From: a virus
Length of the DNA: 64,000 nucleotides
Direction: 5' to 3' (one strand)
IMG/VR virus record: IMGVR_UViG_3300020193_000017
Coordinates: 1-64,000 of that record
A program made the position numbers and the translations under genes. Every line of letters starts with the position of its first letter. The first letter of the stretch is position 1. This document shows positions 42,706 to 50,898 of the stretch, in pieces. Below the pieces are notes generated by a model. It saw only the letters and a list, made by a program, of their open reading frames with translations. It was not told the DNA's origin and ran no database searches.

Positions 42706-42912
42706 ATGAATTCAATCACGCCATTCGAAATGGCTAACAAACTCATTTTGAAACACTTCAAAAAAGAAAACTCTTGGAGTTGTTCAGTTGATTTGTCATC
42801 ATTAGAAGTGCGTAGAAGAATTGGGAGTTTGTATCATGACACAAAAAAATATGGTCATGCATATGTTTTTTGGGTACAGGTACAAAAAGAGTTGGAATAT
42901 CTAAAATTTTGA
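42706..42912 (+). CDS. Hypothetical small protein
   Basis: The start is set at ATG 42706, just after a promoter. 68 residues, helical with basic parts (ANKLILKHFKKENSWSC, then VRRRIGSLYHDTKKYG). Not recognised. It may be the first of a run of small genes to 45.3 kb. Confidence 0.5.
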   Translation: MNSITPFEMANKLILKHFKKENSWSCSVDLSSLEVRRRIGSLYHDTKKYGHAYVFWVQVQKELEYLKF

Positions 42913-42913
42913 T

Positions 42914-43258
42914 ATGAATATAGTAGAGAGTAAAGTTAAGTTAAATGAAGAGGTAAGGATTGTACGTGAACATGTGAGTGCTTATCTACACAAGAACATC
43001 AAACTAATTCCAATGAATATTTCATGGAATATGGATTCGTTAAATCACGTTATCAATATAGCCACAAGTATTATGTGTATAAAGTGGGGCATTGGTTACA
43101 ATGGTGGTTCATTTGCTTCAGCCGTGGCCAGTAATAATCTAACTGCCACGTATGGAAATGCCGATTCTACCAATCGTGATTGTATTCATTTTTACGTGGT
43201 AATGATTAACAATTTAGATTATCCTTCTGGGTTACTTAAACTAAATGAAGAATTTTAA
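42914..43258 (+). CDS. Hypothetical protein
   Basis: A 114-residue soluble protein with a mixed alpha/beta pattern. Central WGIGYNGGSFASAVASNNL is Gly/Ser-rich. Not recognised. Starts one base after the previous stop. Confidence 0.5.
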   Translation: MNIVESKVKLNEEVRIVREHVSAYLHKNIKLIPMNISWNMDSLNHVINIATSIMCIKWGIGYNGGSFASAVASNNLTATYGNADSTNRDCIHFYVVMINNLDYPSGLLKLNEEF

Positions 43259-43269
43259 ACTTTAATACT

Positions 43270-43551
43270 ATGCAATTCACGGAAAAACTTGTTGCCCAAG
43301 CCAAACGTTCTTACAATTATTTGTACGAACAGCAAATGGAACACCTATATCCGAAGTTAACGGGTGTATGGGAGGATGACATTGATTTTTGGCTTGAGGA
43401 ACACAATGAACAGATGTTAAGAATGAAATTTGAGGCGGAAGAAAGAAGAAAAAAAGAAAGGGAAGAGGAAGGGTTGAAGGAAGTAAGGAGGTGGAGAGAA
43501 GAGAGGAGAAGAGGACAAGAAAGGAATAATTGGAGTCAAAATATAAATTAA
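43270..43551 (+). CDS. Charged coiled-coil protein
   Basis: A 93-residue protein with a long Glu/Lys/Arg helix in its second half (EERRKKEREEEGLKEVRRWR), which could form a coiled coil or bind RNA. Not recognised. Confidence 0.45.
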   Translation: MQFTEKLVAQAKRSYNYLYEQQMEHLYPKLTGVWEDDIDFWLEEHNEQMLRMKFEAEERRKKEREEEGLKEVRRWREERRRGQERNNWSQNIN

Positions 43552-43552
43552 G

Positions 43553-43780
43553 ATGAAAGTAAGAATTATTAAGGTTACAAAACCGAAGACAAATTCATCA
43601 CCAGCTAATAGTTGGTATGAGGTTCGTGTTAAGACACTTGGATTTTTATGGATAAACGGGGAGATTTATCGCCCGGGTTTCCCCGCGGTTTTTTCTTCAT
43701 TAGATGAGGCCATGTGTCGATTGGACGATTTGAAGAAGAAAAAATTCAAGAAAGAGTTATGTTGCACTATTAAAATTTAA
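43553..43780 (+). CDS. Hypothetical small basic protein
   Basis: A 75-residue protein with beta-rich pattern (VRIIKVTKPKTNSSPANSWY) and Lys-rich end. Not recognised. Begins directly after the previous stop. Confidence 0.5.
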   Translation: MKVRIIKVTKPKTNSSPANSWYEVRVKTLGFLWINGEIYRPGFPAVFSSLDEAMCRLDDLKKKKFKKELCCTIKI

Positions 43781-43799
43781 GGAATTTACAGATAAACAA

Positions 43800-44333
43800 A
43801 TGAAGAATTATAAAATAATTTTGGGGGGTCGGGGAGCGGAGGTATTTCTGCATCCGGTAACAGAGCATCAAAAGGGGCAACTTCGTGAACTCGGGGTGGG
43901 TGATGATAATGTGGACATGGACTTTAACAAGTTAAATGAGATTTTGGGGGTTGATTCATGGGATTATGCTGATGAATCATATACAGGTTCATATACGGGT
44001 GATAGTTGTCACATTGCGGTATATGATGGTGATGAGACCTCGATATGGGCATCGAGTGAGGATGACATGATTAACGAGGGTGAGACCCCTGGTGATTACA
44101 AATACATTGAAAAGGAGGATGTTCTTGTCATTGAGCATTATGTCAAAGGAACCTTTAAGGAATACAATTTACCAATTGAGGGGGAGTTTGATATAACCAA
44201 GTTAACTTATAAGGTGGCGGATATTCATGAGCAGGTTGAGGTCATTACCGCTTTAAAGTACGATAATGCTGAGTTGGATGATTATGAATGGGGGGATTAT
44301 TGGTCAAAGGGAACATTTTTTTATATATTCTAA
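43800..44333 (+). CDS. Hypothetical acidic protein
   Basis: A 177-residue protein. IILGGRGAEVFLHPVTEHQ and SYTGDSCHIAVYDGDETSIW suggest a soluble beta-rich fold. The C-terminus is acidic (DDYEWGDYWSKGTFFYIF). This style of small acidic protein is frequent in phage early regions. Function unknown. Confidence 0.5.
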   Translation: MKNYKIILGGRGAEVFLHPVTEHQKGQLRELGVGDDNVDMDFNKLNEILGVDSWDYADESYTGSYTGDSCHIAVYDGDETSIWASSEDDMINEGETPGDYKYIEKEDVLVIEHYVKGTFKEYNLPIEGEFDITKLTYKVADIHEQVEVITALKYDNAELDDYEWGDYWSKGTFFYIF

Positions 44334-44345
44334 TAAAAGATTTAT

Positions 44346-44555
44346 ATGACAAAGACAAGAGAAGAAATCGAACTTGAAATTGAGGTTGTTCAAGTTTATG
44401 AGAACAACAACATGTTCAACGATTTAAAACCTCCAACGTTTGATGAGTACGAGGAAGTAATTAATCTTAATATCTCTTTGGAAAGGTATGAGGAATGTGC
44501 TAGACTTATAAAGGAGAGGGATGAAAAGGGTTGGTTAAGCAATAAAAACAATTAA
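44346..44555 (+). CDS. Hypothetical acidic small protein
   Basis: A 69-residue helical, acidic protein (REEIELEIEVVQVYENNNM). It may form a short coiled coil. Not recognised. Confidence 0.5.
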   Translation: MTKTREEIELEIEVVQVYENNNMFNDLKPPTFDEYEEVINLNISLERYEECARLIKERDEKGWLSNKNN

Positions 44556-44558
44556 AAA

Positions 44559-44768
44559 ATGAGATACTGGATAAAGGAAAAACCCAGGGTAGTATATGAG
44601 TCCACAACCCGTCAGTTTATTGTTCTTGATGATAAAACGGGGGAGGAGTATCATATAAGAAAGTGGGAGGACACCAAAAGTGCTGGTTATTATATGTTAA
44701 ACCAATTGGGAGTTTGGGTAGAGTTTCATCCTACAGAGGAGTTAGAGGATTTCTTGGGATTAGTATAA
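44559..44768 (+). CDS. Hypothetical small protein
   Basis: A 69-residue protein with alternating strands (RYWIKEKPRVVYESTTRQFI). It starts three bases after the previous stop. Not recognised. Confidence 0.5.
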   Translation: MRYWIKEKPRVVYESTTRQFIVLDDKTGEEYHIRKWEDTKSAGYYMLNQLGVWVEFHPTEELEDFLGLV

Positions 44769-44777
44769 AAGATAACA

Positions 44778-45011
44778 ATGAACTGGATAGGATATATTGG
44801 AACCGCGATTATTATTTATCAACTAATAATCTGCATGACCGGTTCATTCTTAATAAATGATTTAATCAAATTAAGGGTGGTAAACCTCCTTGGGGGTTTT
44901 ATATGGTTGATATATGGTATTAGTTTAAATGATGCGCTCCAAATTGTGATAAATGCAATCATCATTGTGATTAATTCTTATTGGTTTTATAAAAACAGAA
45001 ACAAATTATAA
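44778..45011 (+). CDS. Small membrane protein, semiSWEET/YgjV-like
   Basis: A 77-residue protein with three membrane helices (WIGYIGTAIIIYQLIICM, LLGGFIWLIYGISL, QIVINAIIIVINSYWFY). GxIWLIYG followed by an Asn-containing last helix resembles small transporters of the PQ-loop/semiSWEET or YgjV type. Low certainty on function. Confidence 0.5.
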   Translation: MNWIGYIGTAIIIYQLIICMTGSFLINDLIKLRVVNLLGGFIWLIYGISLNDALQIVINAIIIVINSYWFYKNRNKL

Positions 45012-45022
45012 AATGATTACAC

Positions 45023-45310
45023 ATGGCACAACCAAGAAAAAGAAAACCAACCAGCGAAGAAATACTAAAAACAATAATAAATAAAATGTTCGAAATATCA
45101 GGTCATGATGTTACCTATGATGATATTGCAGGTAGAAAGGATGCTTGGTATACTGAGTGGACAATGACTACAGCACAAAATGATGAATGGAAAAAATGGA
45201 TGGTTGAATATTTTAAAAAAGAATGTAAAATGTTTTCCAAAATAGCAGAACGTCAAGCATCAATGTGTGTGTTAAATTGGGGACTAAGATTTAGTGACCC
45301 GATTCTCTAG
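45023..45310 (+). CDS. Hypothetical protein
   Basis: A 95-residue protein with a basic start (AQPRKRKPTSEEILKTIINK) and Trp-rich middle (YTEWTMTTAQNDEWKKWM). It has two Cys near the C-terminus. Not recognised. A gap of 116 bases follows with nothing seen. Confidence 0.5.
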   Translation: MAQPRKRKPTSEEILKTIINKMFEISGHDVTYDDIAGRKDAWYTEWTMTTAQNDEWKKWMVEYFKKECKMFSKIAERQASMCVLNWGLRFSDPIL

Positions 45311-45426
45311 GTCTTTGCGGGAACTTTTATCAACTAAAAGGTAATAAAACATCGCTAGTTGTGCAATCAACCATACATATAAAGAATATTTTGACCTTTT
45401 GCCTGACGAGCTTAATCCAAAATTAA

Positions 45427-45663
45427 ATGGTAAAAATTATGAGAAGCGTAGATATTAAAATTTCTGGTAGGAAAATCGAAGGTTATCCCACCGTTACTAG
45501 AACTCTAAATTTTGAAACAGTTGACGAGTTCATCAAAAAAGCAGATGCAGTTATAGAGGAAACTAATTTCGGTAAGGGTGACTGTTATGTTGATAATTTT
45601 GACAAAATTTTTGATGCGGCTGAGGTTAAGATACTTGAAGAGAATTGGTTTATTATTGATTAA
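45427..45663 (+). CDS. Hypothetical small protein
   Basis: A 78-residue protein (start at 45427, or at 45439 with MRSVDIKISGRK). Acidic, alpha/beta pattern. It lies just before the second DNA methylase and may be part of that unit. Not recognised. Confidence 0.45.
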   Translation: MVKIMRSVDIKISGRKIEGYPTVTRTLNFETVDEFIKKADAVIEETNFGKGDCYVDNFDKIFDAAEVKILEENWFIID

Positions 45664-45666
45664 AAT

Positions 45667-46473
45667 ATGATTGAGATAAATAAAACATATAATGAGAGTT
45701 GTTTGGAAACTATGAAAAGAATGCCAAATGACTATATAAAACTTACTATTACTTCACCACCATACGATGATTTAAGAACATATAATAAAAATGTTGGTTC
45801 CAAAAAAGATGAATATAACGGATATTCCTTTCCGTTCGAAACAATTGCAAAAGAATTATTCAGGGTTACTCAAAAAGGTGGTATTGTTGTTTGGGTAGTT
45901 TCCGACGCGGTACATAATGGTTCGGAGACTGGAACATCTTTCAGACAAGCTTTATTTTTTAAAGAAATTGGTTTTAAGATTCATGATACAATGATTTATC
46001 GAAAATTAAATCCACCACCTAATTCAGGTACAAGGTATCAGCAAATGTTTGAATACATGTTTGTGTTTTCTAAGGGCAAACCAAAAACAACAAATATTCA
46101 GTTGAGGGATAGGAGTAATAAATGTAACGATAAAAGAACATACAGGAAAAAGAAATTTTCAAGAAATAAGGATGGAGAATTCAATGAAAATGATTATTTC
46201 GTAAAAGAAAAAGTACCTGATTTTAACATATGGGATTTTTATGTTGGTGGAGGAAATTCTACAAATGATAAAATTGCTTTTGAACACCCTGCAATTTTTC
46301 CAGAACAATTGGTAAAAAAACATTTGGAATCATGGTCTAATGAAGGTGATATTGTCTATGACCCATTCATGGGTAGTGGAACAACTTCTAAAATGTGTAT
46401 TTTAAATAACAGACCATATATCGGTTCAGAGTTGTCTGAGGAATATTGTGAAATAGAAAGAAAAAGAATATAA
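45667..46473 (+). CDS. Beta-class DNA methyltransferase (N6_N4_Mtase)
   Basis: A 268-residue enzyme. TSPPYDDLRTY near residue 30 is motif IV and VYDPFMGSGTTSKM near residue 231 is motif I, in the IV-then-I order of the beta class. The last part (NRPYIGSELSEEYCEIERKRI) fits as well. Either adenine-N6 or cytosine-N4 is possible. The region between holds a target-recognition segment. No nuclease is adjacent, so self-protection or regulation is more likely than restriction. Confidence 0.88.
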   Translation: MIEINKTYNESCLETMKRMPNDYIKLTITSPPYDDLRTYNKNVGSKKDEYNGYSFPFETIAKELFRVTQKGGIVVWVVSDAVHNGSETGTSFRQALFFKEIGFKIHDTMIYRKLNPPPNSGTRYQQMFEYMFVFSKGKPKTTNIQLRDRSNKCNDKRTYRKKKFSRNKDGEFNENDYFVKEKVPDFNIWDFYVGGGNSTNDKIAFEHPAIFPEQLVKKHLESWSNEGDIVYDPFMGSGTTSKMCILNNRPYIGSELSEEYCEIERKRI

Positions 46474-46476
46474 GTT

Positions 46477-47100
46477 ATGGAACAGTTAACACAAAAACTA
46501 ATGAGCATTTGTGCTCCAAATGCACCACTTGAAAACAATCACAGCAATATGGTGCATACCTTCCGGCTTACCCACACTGGTGCCGCCGACAGTTTAGACA
46601 ATACGTTTGGTATTGACAACCTAACAGAAGAGCAGAAAATACAAGTAGGAGAAGAACTTATTAAACACTTTGAATTTAGTAGAATTGCATGGATGGAATT
46701 ACCTGCAGGCTTAACTGAAGAAGGTACTCCTATCGTAGCCAAGGCTATAAAAATTCACGATACAGAAAATCCTAAACACGTAGGACAAGTAGGGTATGTT
46801 TATAAAGTATTATTCACGCCTGTAATGTATCAACCAATGGAACTACATACCCCAGTAAAAGATGGTTGCGTTTTTGCGCCAACAATATATGACCCTGCAA
46901 CCTTTGAACCAAAAAAAAGCATTACAATTACTTGGTCACCTGAATTTCCACAAGACATTGATGCTCCTGCAAGAACATATGAAGATGATAAACAAATGAT
47001 TCGTGATTTATTGGAGAAAGTATTAACAAATCCTGAAGAATATAGACCAAAAGGATTTAGAGGTTGCATAGTAAGATATGCAACCGCACCCAACAATTAA
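46477..47100 (+). CDS. Hypothetical protein
   Basis: A 207-residue soluble protein starting three bases after the methylase stop. It is rich in Pro, Thr and acidic residues (HTPVKDGCVFAPTIYDPATF), mostly beta. Not recognised. It may be co-transcribed with the methylase. Confidence 0.5.
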   Translation: MEQLTQKLMSICAPNAPLENNHSNMVHTFRLTHTGAADSLDNTFGIDNLTEEQKIQVGEELIKHFEFSRIAWMELPAGLTEEGTPIVAKAIKIHDTENPKHVGQVGYVYKVLFTPVMYQPMELHTPVKDGCVFAPTIYDPATFEPKKSITITWSPEFPQDIDAPARTYEDDKQMIRDLLEKVLTNPEEYRPKGFRGCIVRYATAPNN

Positions 47101-47132
47101 AGCACCTTTATCAAATTAAAAAAATATAAGTT

Positions 47133-47375
47133 ATGGAAAGATTACATGTAAAATTTATTAAATGGTTATCTAACAAGTTTGGATACAAAATTGCAATGTT
47201 AAAAGCATCAAATGGAACAACCACAATTGAAGGTGATAAAGAATTGCTCCGATATGTTGATATTTCGGGATATTTCTTTAAAAAAGAACCGCTGAAAAGG
47301 ACTTACCAAAAGTTTGTAGAACCCGAACCTATTAAACCATTAACATCAGAACAGTTAAAAGAATGGGACCAATGA
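47133..47375 (+). CDS. Hypothetical small protein
   Basis: An 80-residue protein with a basic N-terminal helix (RLHVKFIKWLSNKFGYKI) and Pro/Glu-rich end. Followed by a terminator. Not recognised. Confidence 0.5.
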   Translation: MERLHVKFIKWLSNKFGYKIAMLKASNGTTTIEGDKELLRYVDISGYFFKKEPLKRTYQKFVEPEPIKPLTSEQLKEWDQ

Positions 47376-47408
47376 TTGCAGATTATTGATTGAAATTTCT
47401 AAAAATTA

Positions 47409-47440
47409 AACCCCACCCCATAATAGGTGGGGTTTTTTAT
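47409..47440 (+). terminator. Rho-independent terminator
   Basis: Stem AACCCCACC/GGTGGGGTT with an 8-base loop, then TTTTTTA. It separates the methylase unit from the leader-bearing genes. Confidence 0.85.
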
Positions 47441-47480
47441 TTGTACCATCTAAACAAATGGGTCGGGATATTTATTGGTG

Positions 47481-48029
47481 ATGAAATATATTTTAACTGA
47501 GAATCAATTCCAATCACTAATAGAAAATATTGGAGATAAGGACTCAAGTATTAGATATGATAAGTTTGTTGAGGAACTTTTTGAGACCAAATTTGAAGTT
47601 TATTTTCAGGTTCATAAAATTGTGGAATTAGATGATAAAAGAATGGGAGAGTTTGGTGATGAACCTTTGGGGAAACATCTTAAAAGAGAATTGAGTCCAA
47701 AAGCCGCAGATTTATACATAAGACCAAATTTCAAAGGAGAAGTAGATAAAAAAAATCCACTAATTGAGCTGCAAGTTATTTTTTCAACTATCGACCTCGG
47801 TTTAGACGATTATTCTGTTCATATATCGAATTTGATGGAAATATCGGGAAGAATAAGGTCTATTGCAGAAAAATATGGATTTTCTCTTGTGGTTAGGATT
47901 GTTTCCACCGACAAGGATTTTTTGGATGTATTATCTTCAGCGTCCAAAAGCCAATTACAAAATAGTTATGTTGTTACGGAAAATGGGATTAAATTCGGTA
48001 ATGAAGAAATATTAAAATATCTGAAATGA
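47481..48029 (+). CDS. Putative internal head protein with leader-like N-terminus
   Basis: The start at 47481 (MKYILTENQFQSLIENIG) follows TATTTATT by four bases. 182 residues. The first 15 resemble the leaders of the next three genes. The rest has RELSPKAADLYIRPN, then LIELQVIFSTIDLG and GFSLVVRIVSTDKD, an alpha/beta pattern not recognised. It is coupled by ATGA to the next gene. A virion location is inferred. Confidence 0.45.
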   Translation: MKYILTENQFQSLIENIGDKDSSIRYDKFVEELFETKFEVYFQVHKIVELDDKRMGEFGDEPLGKHLKRELSPKAADLYIRPNFKGEVDKKNPLIELQVIFSTIDLGLDDYSVHISNLMEISGRIRSIAEKYGFSLVVRIVSTDKDFLDVLSSASKSQLQNSYVVTENGIKFGNEEILKYLK

Positions 48030-48802
48030 ACCTACAAGAAGAAATACAGAGAATTAAACAAATGATGGGACTTATTACTGAAGTGACTAATCCATATAAA
48101 GTAGAATGGTTAGAACCAACGCAAGAATACTTTACACAAGAGTTAAGTGAGTTATTGGGAAATGAGATGAGGTTTTCAAAAGGAGAATTTTTTCACCCTG
48201 ATAACTTTGACCAAATGTATTCTTTATTTCCTCATACATTCAAAATGATTGCGAAACATTCTAAAGGGGAAGAATTGGAAAGTGATGAAGAAATCAAAAA
48301 TTTATTATTGAATAAAGAAATACATGAATTGATGGATGATTGGGGTAATTTCAGACATGTTTTAATTAATGATACTGAGTCACAAAAAGAGGCATTTAAT
48401 TTCTTCAACAAAGGTGTGATGAAAGTTTGGAAAGGTACAGACCCCCAAACAGGAGAATATATTGATAATACAGATAAAACTTTCTATATGGGTAAACTTG
48501 GAAAGTTTATGGAATGGGACCCCGAATATAAAGATACGACAACAGGTGGGTTTACAAAACAATATAAAGATTCAGAATACAAAGACCAGCTTGGTGGATA
48601 TATCGGAAATATAGAACAACAAAGAGACTATGCAAAAAAAGATGAAACAAGAGAACTTCCAGCACCATTTGTTATAAAACTTAATACTAATGATAGAGAA
48701 GGTAATGAGTATATTTTAATTGGTGGACATAAAAGAAGTACAATTGCTTTACAGATGGGAGTTGAACCAATAAAAGTTTGGTATATTGATTTAACAAAAT
48801 GA
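48026..48802 (+). CDS. Leader-bearing protein with ParB-like C-terminus
   Basis: A 258-residue protein. MNLQEEIQRIKQMMGLITE is a leader like that of the next two genes. The C-terminal end has YILIGGHKRSTIALQMGVEP followed by KVWYIDL. GGHKR near residue 236 fits the GGxRR-type box of ParB-like proteins (nuclease or nucleotide-binding). The middle has no recognised domain. It may enter the host with the DNA and act on it early. Coupled by ATGA on both sides. Confidence 0.55.
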   Translation: MNLQEEIQRIKQMMGLITEVTNPYKVEWLEPTQEYFTQELSELLGNEMRFSKGEFFHPDNFDQMYSLFPHTFKMIAKHSKGEELESDEEIKNLLLNKEIHELMDDWGNFRHVLINDTESQKEAFNFFNKGVMKVWKGTDPQTGEYIDNTDKTFYMGKLGKFMEWDPEYKDTTTGGFTKQYKDSEYKDQLGGYIGNIEQQRDYAKKDETRELPAPFVIKLNTNDREGNEYILIGGHKRSTIALQMGVEPIKVWYIDLTK

Positions 48803-49941
48803 ACCTACAAGAAAACATATTAAGGATTAAACAAGTGATGGGTTTGAAAGAAACAATCGATGTTCCATCAGATTCTTATGTAATGATGAATATAAAGAAT
48901 TTCCCAAAATACAAAAAGGAAATATCTAATATATTACAATACAAATTACAATCATCCGAAGGAGATTTTGTTAAATTCAAAAATTCTGTAGTAGTTAGTC
49001 GAGATTCTTTTGTGAACACACCAATATTATCCAAAGACTTACAAAATTTGGATAACAAATATTTGAACTATATGATTTCAAATGGCTCAAAACAATTCAA
49101 TTCCATGTTATATTCGATATTTTCAGATTATTATGGTATTGAAAAAAAACAAAAACCAAAATCTGAAGTTGTGAATTGTAATTCATCAGATTTCAAAATA
49201 ATTGGGCCTTTAGTTGCGCAAGACCAAAAATCGTTAATGAGTTATTGGGTTAGTCAGAAAGGTGGAAAGGTTTATAAAATTGTTTTACCCGAAGAATGTG
49301 CAAGTCAACTTGATGTTAAAGATAAAACAACATATGTAACAGTTGAGCCAACAGAAAATAGAGTTCACTTTCCAAAAGGTGTTCCTGAAAAATTGAGGGG
49401 AAAAAAGTTGGGAACTTTAATTTATTTGGCAATGATTAGGAAACTTGGTTATATTACAAGTAGCATGGGAAGTTCCTCAGAAATAAAAATGATATATCAG
49501 GATTTATTATCTAACCCCGAATATAGTTTAATGTCAATCTTATTACAAAAACAAGTTATGGTCATGGATAAAAACATCGCAGGTGATGTTAAAAAGATAT
49601 TTAACGATTTTGTTAAAAACAAATATACTGATAAAAAATCCGTAAGAATATCTCCTGAATTAAAAGAGAAGTTAGGAGATGATTTTATAAATTGGTATGA
49701 TAGTTTAGAGGAGTCACCTGAAGTGGGTATTGAGCAAAAAATAAAAAAATATGAAGGAGAAGAACCCAAAGGTGGGGATACTGTTGTTGATACATCTACA
49801 GGAAAAATTTATTCATATTATGGGGATTGGGAATTTGAGGGAAAGAAAAGATTCCAAGTAGGAAATGAAAAGTTTGAGAAGATGGAATTGCCGATAAAAG
49901 ATAAACAGAGATTCAAAGTCATTCACAGAAGTGAAAAATAA
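48799..49941 (+). CDS. Leader-bearing protein, possibly GNAT-like
   Basis: A 380-residue protein. MNLQENILRIKQVMGLKE is a leader of the family. Residues 190-235 have VHFPKGVPEKLRGKKLGTLI followed by YLAMIRKLGYI, which resembles the (R/Q)xxGxG/A acetyl-CoA loop of GNAT acetyltransferases. Other domains are not recognised. Coupled by ATGA to the previous gene. An acetyltransferase brought in with the DNA would be new; this is inference. Confidence 0.45.
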   Translation: MNLQENILRIKQVMGLKETIDVPSDSYVMMNIKNFPKYKKEISNILQYKLQSSEGDFVKFKNSVVVSRDSFVNTPILSKDLQNLDNKYLNYMISNGSKQFNSMLYSIFSDYYGIEKKQKPKSEVVNCNSSDFKIIGPLVAQDQKSLMSYWVSQKGGKVYKIVLPEECASQLDVKDKTTYVTVEPTENRVHFPKGVPEKLRGKKLGTLIYLAMIRKLGYITSSMGSSSEIKMIYQDLLSNPEYSLMSILLQKQVMVMDKNIAGDVKKIFNDFVKNKYTDKKSVRISPELKEKLGDDFINWYDSLEESPEVGIEQKIKKYEGEEPKGGDTVVDTSTGKIYSYYGDWEFEGKKRFQVGNEKFEKMELPIKDKQRFKVIHRSEK

Positions 49942-49942
49942 T

Positions 49943-50476
49943 ATGAACCTACAAGAGAATATACAGAGAATTAGACAAATAATGGAAATTAATGACTTGG
50001 ACCTCAATGAAGTTTCTGATGAAGGTTATGAATTAATTAAAGAAAAATATTCCGATTCAAAATTAATAATGACCAATAGGGGTTCAATCACCATAAACGC
50101 GGAAAAACAAAAAAAATATATCGGATTTAAACCAAGGGGATTGTGGTACGGAATTGGAACATCTTGGATTGATTGGGTTAGAAGTGAAATGTCCGAATGG
50201 GAAGATGAACACGTTTTTAAAATTGATGTAAATGAATCCGAAATGTTGATGATTCATACATTGGAAGACTTGCATTCATTTACCAACAAATATGGGGGAG
50301 GTGATGGACTTATTCATTGGGATGTGGTTGCAAATGAATATGGTGGAATTGAGATATCACCATATATGTGGCCAGCCAGAATGGATAGAAGAACATCGTG
50401 GTACTATTCATGGGATGTTGCATCAGGATGTATATGGAACAAAGAGGTCGTAACAAATATCGAAAAGATTGTGTAA
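49943..50476 (+). CDS. Leader-bearing protein, possibly ADP-ribosyltransferase-like
   Basis: The start at 49943 (MNLQENIQRIRQIMEINDLD) is preferred over 49931. 177 residues. KPRGLWYGIGTSWIDWVRSE at 63-82, EYGGIEISPYMW at 132-143 and WYYSWDVASGCIWN at 153-166 give an Arg, Ser and Glu order like the R-S-E core of ADP-ribosyltransferases. T4 Alt is such an enzyme, packed in the head through a leader. The fold call is tentative; the WDVxSGCIW motif is conserved in a family whose function I do not recall. Confidence 0.45.
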   Translation: MNLQENIQRIRQIMEINDLDLNEVSDEGYELIKEKYSDSKLIMTNRGSITINAEKQKKYIGFKPRGLWYGIGTSWIDWVRSEMSEWEDEHVFKIDVNESEMLMIHTLEDLHSFTNKYGGGDGLIHWDVVANEYGGIEISPYMWPARMDRRTSWYYSWDVASGCIWNKEVVTNIEKIV

Positions 50477-50482
50477 TGATAA

Positions 50483-50581
50483 TCGGAAGAAATCCGAATT
50501 AAAGTGTAATATATGGCACTATTTGTAAAATAATGTGTCATAAAACGGATAATATCCGAATTAAAGTGTATTATATTACAC
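50483..50581. repeat. Two direct repeats with dyads
   Basis: ATCCGAATTAAAGTGTA occurs at 50492-50508 and 50554-50570, 62 bases apart. Each has an inverted partner on its left (TCGGA/TCCGA; CGGATA/TATCCG), and the second continues into GTGTA...TACAC. Possible operator or origin-like element. Confidence 0.6.
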
Positions 50582-50843
50582 ATTATTATATCTAAATACA
50601 TATAGTTGGTTTGGGTAGACACCATTATATGTTTTTACATATTATGATTGGTTCCAACCATAACCTTTTTATCGTAATACAAAATACATATCCATGCACA
50701 GATATTTTCTTTATATTTCCATCTGGTTGTATTATAATCCATAATTTTCCACCTTCTCCCACTTTTTAACACCGCACTCGGGAATTGTCCTGTGTGTGAA
50801 TCAAGATATAGTTTTATATTTTTTCAAAAAGTATAAGGGTTAT

Positions 50844-50874
50844 AAATAAAAACCCCCGTCGTATGACAGGGGAG
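50844..50874 (-). terminator. Rho-independent terminator
   Basis: In minus-strand sense CCCC(T)GTC, loop ATAC, GACGGGG, then GTTTTTATTT. It ends the gene at 50899. Confidence 0.7.
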
Positions 50875-50898
50875 TTGTATATATATATATTTATATAT

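Larger units (their letters stand above)
50477..50898. other. Convergent intergenic region with repeats and dyads
   Basis: About 420 bases separate the plus-strand operon from the minus-strand early arm. It holds two copies of a 17-base repeat, several dyads, AT-rich sequence and a terminator for the minus strand. No gene is seen. Confidence 0.6.
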
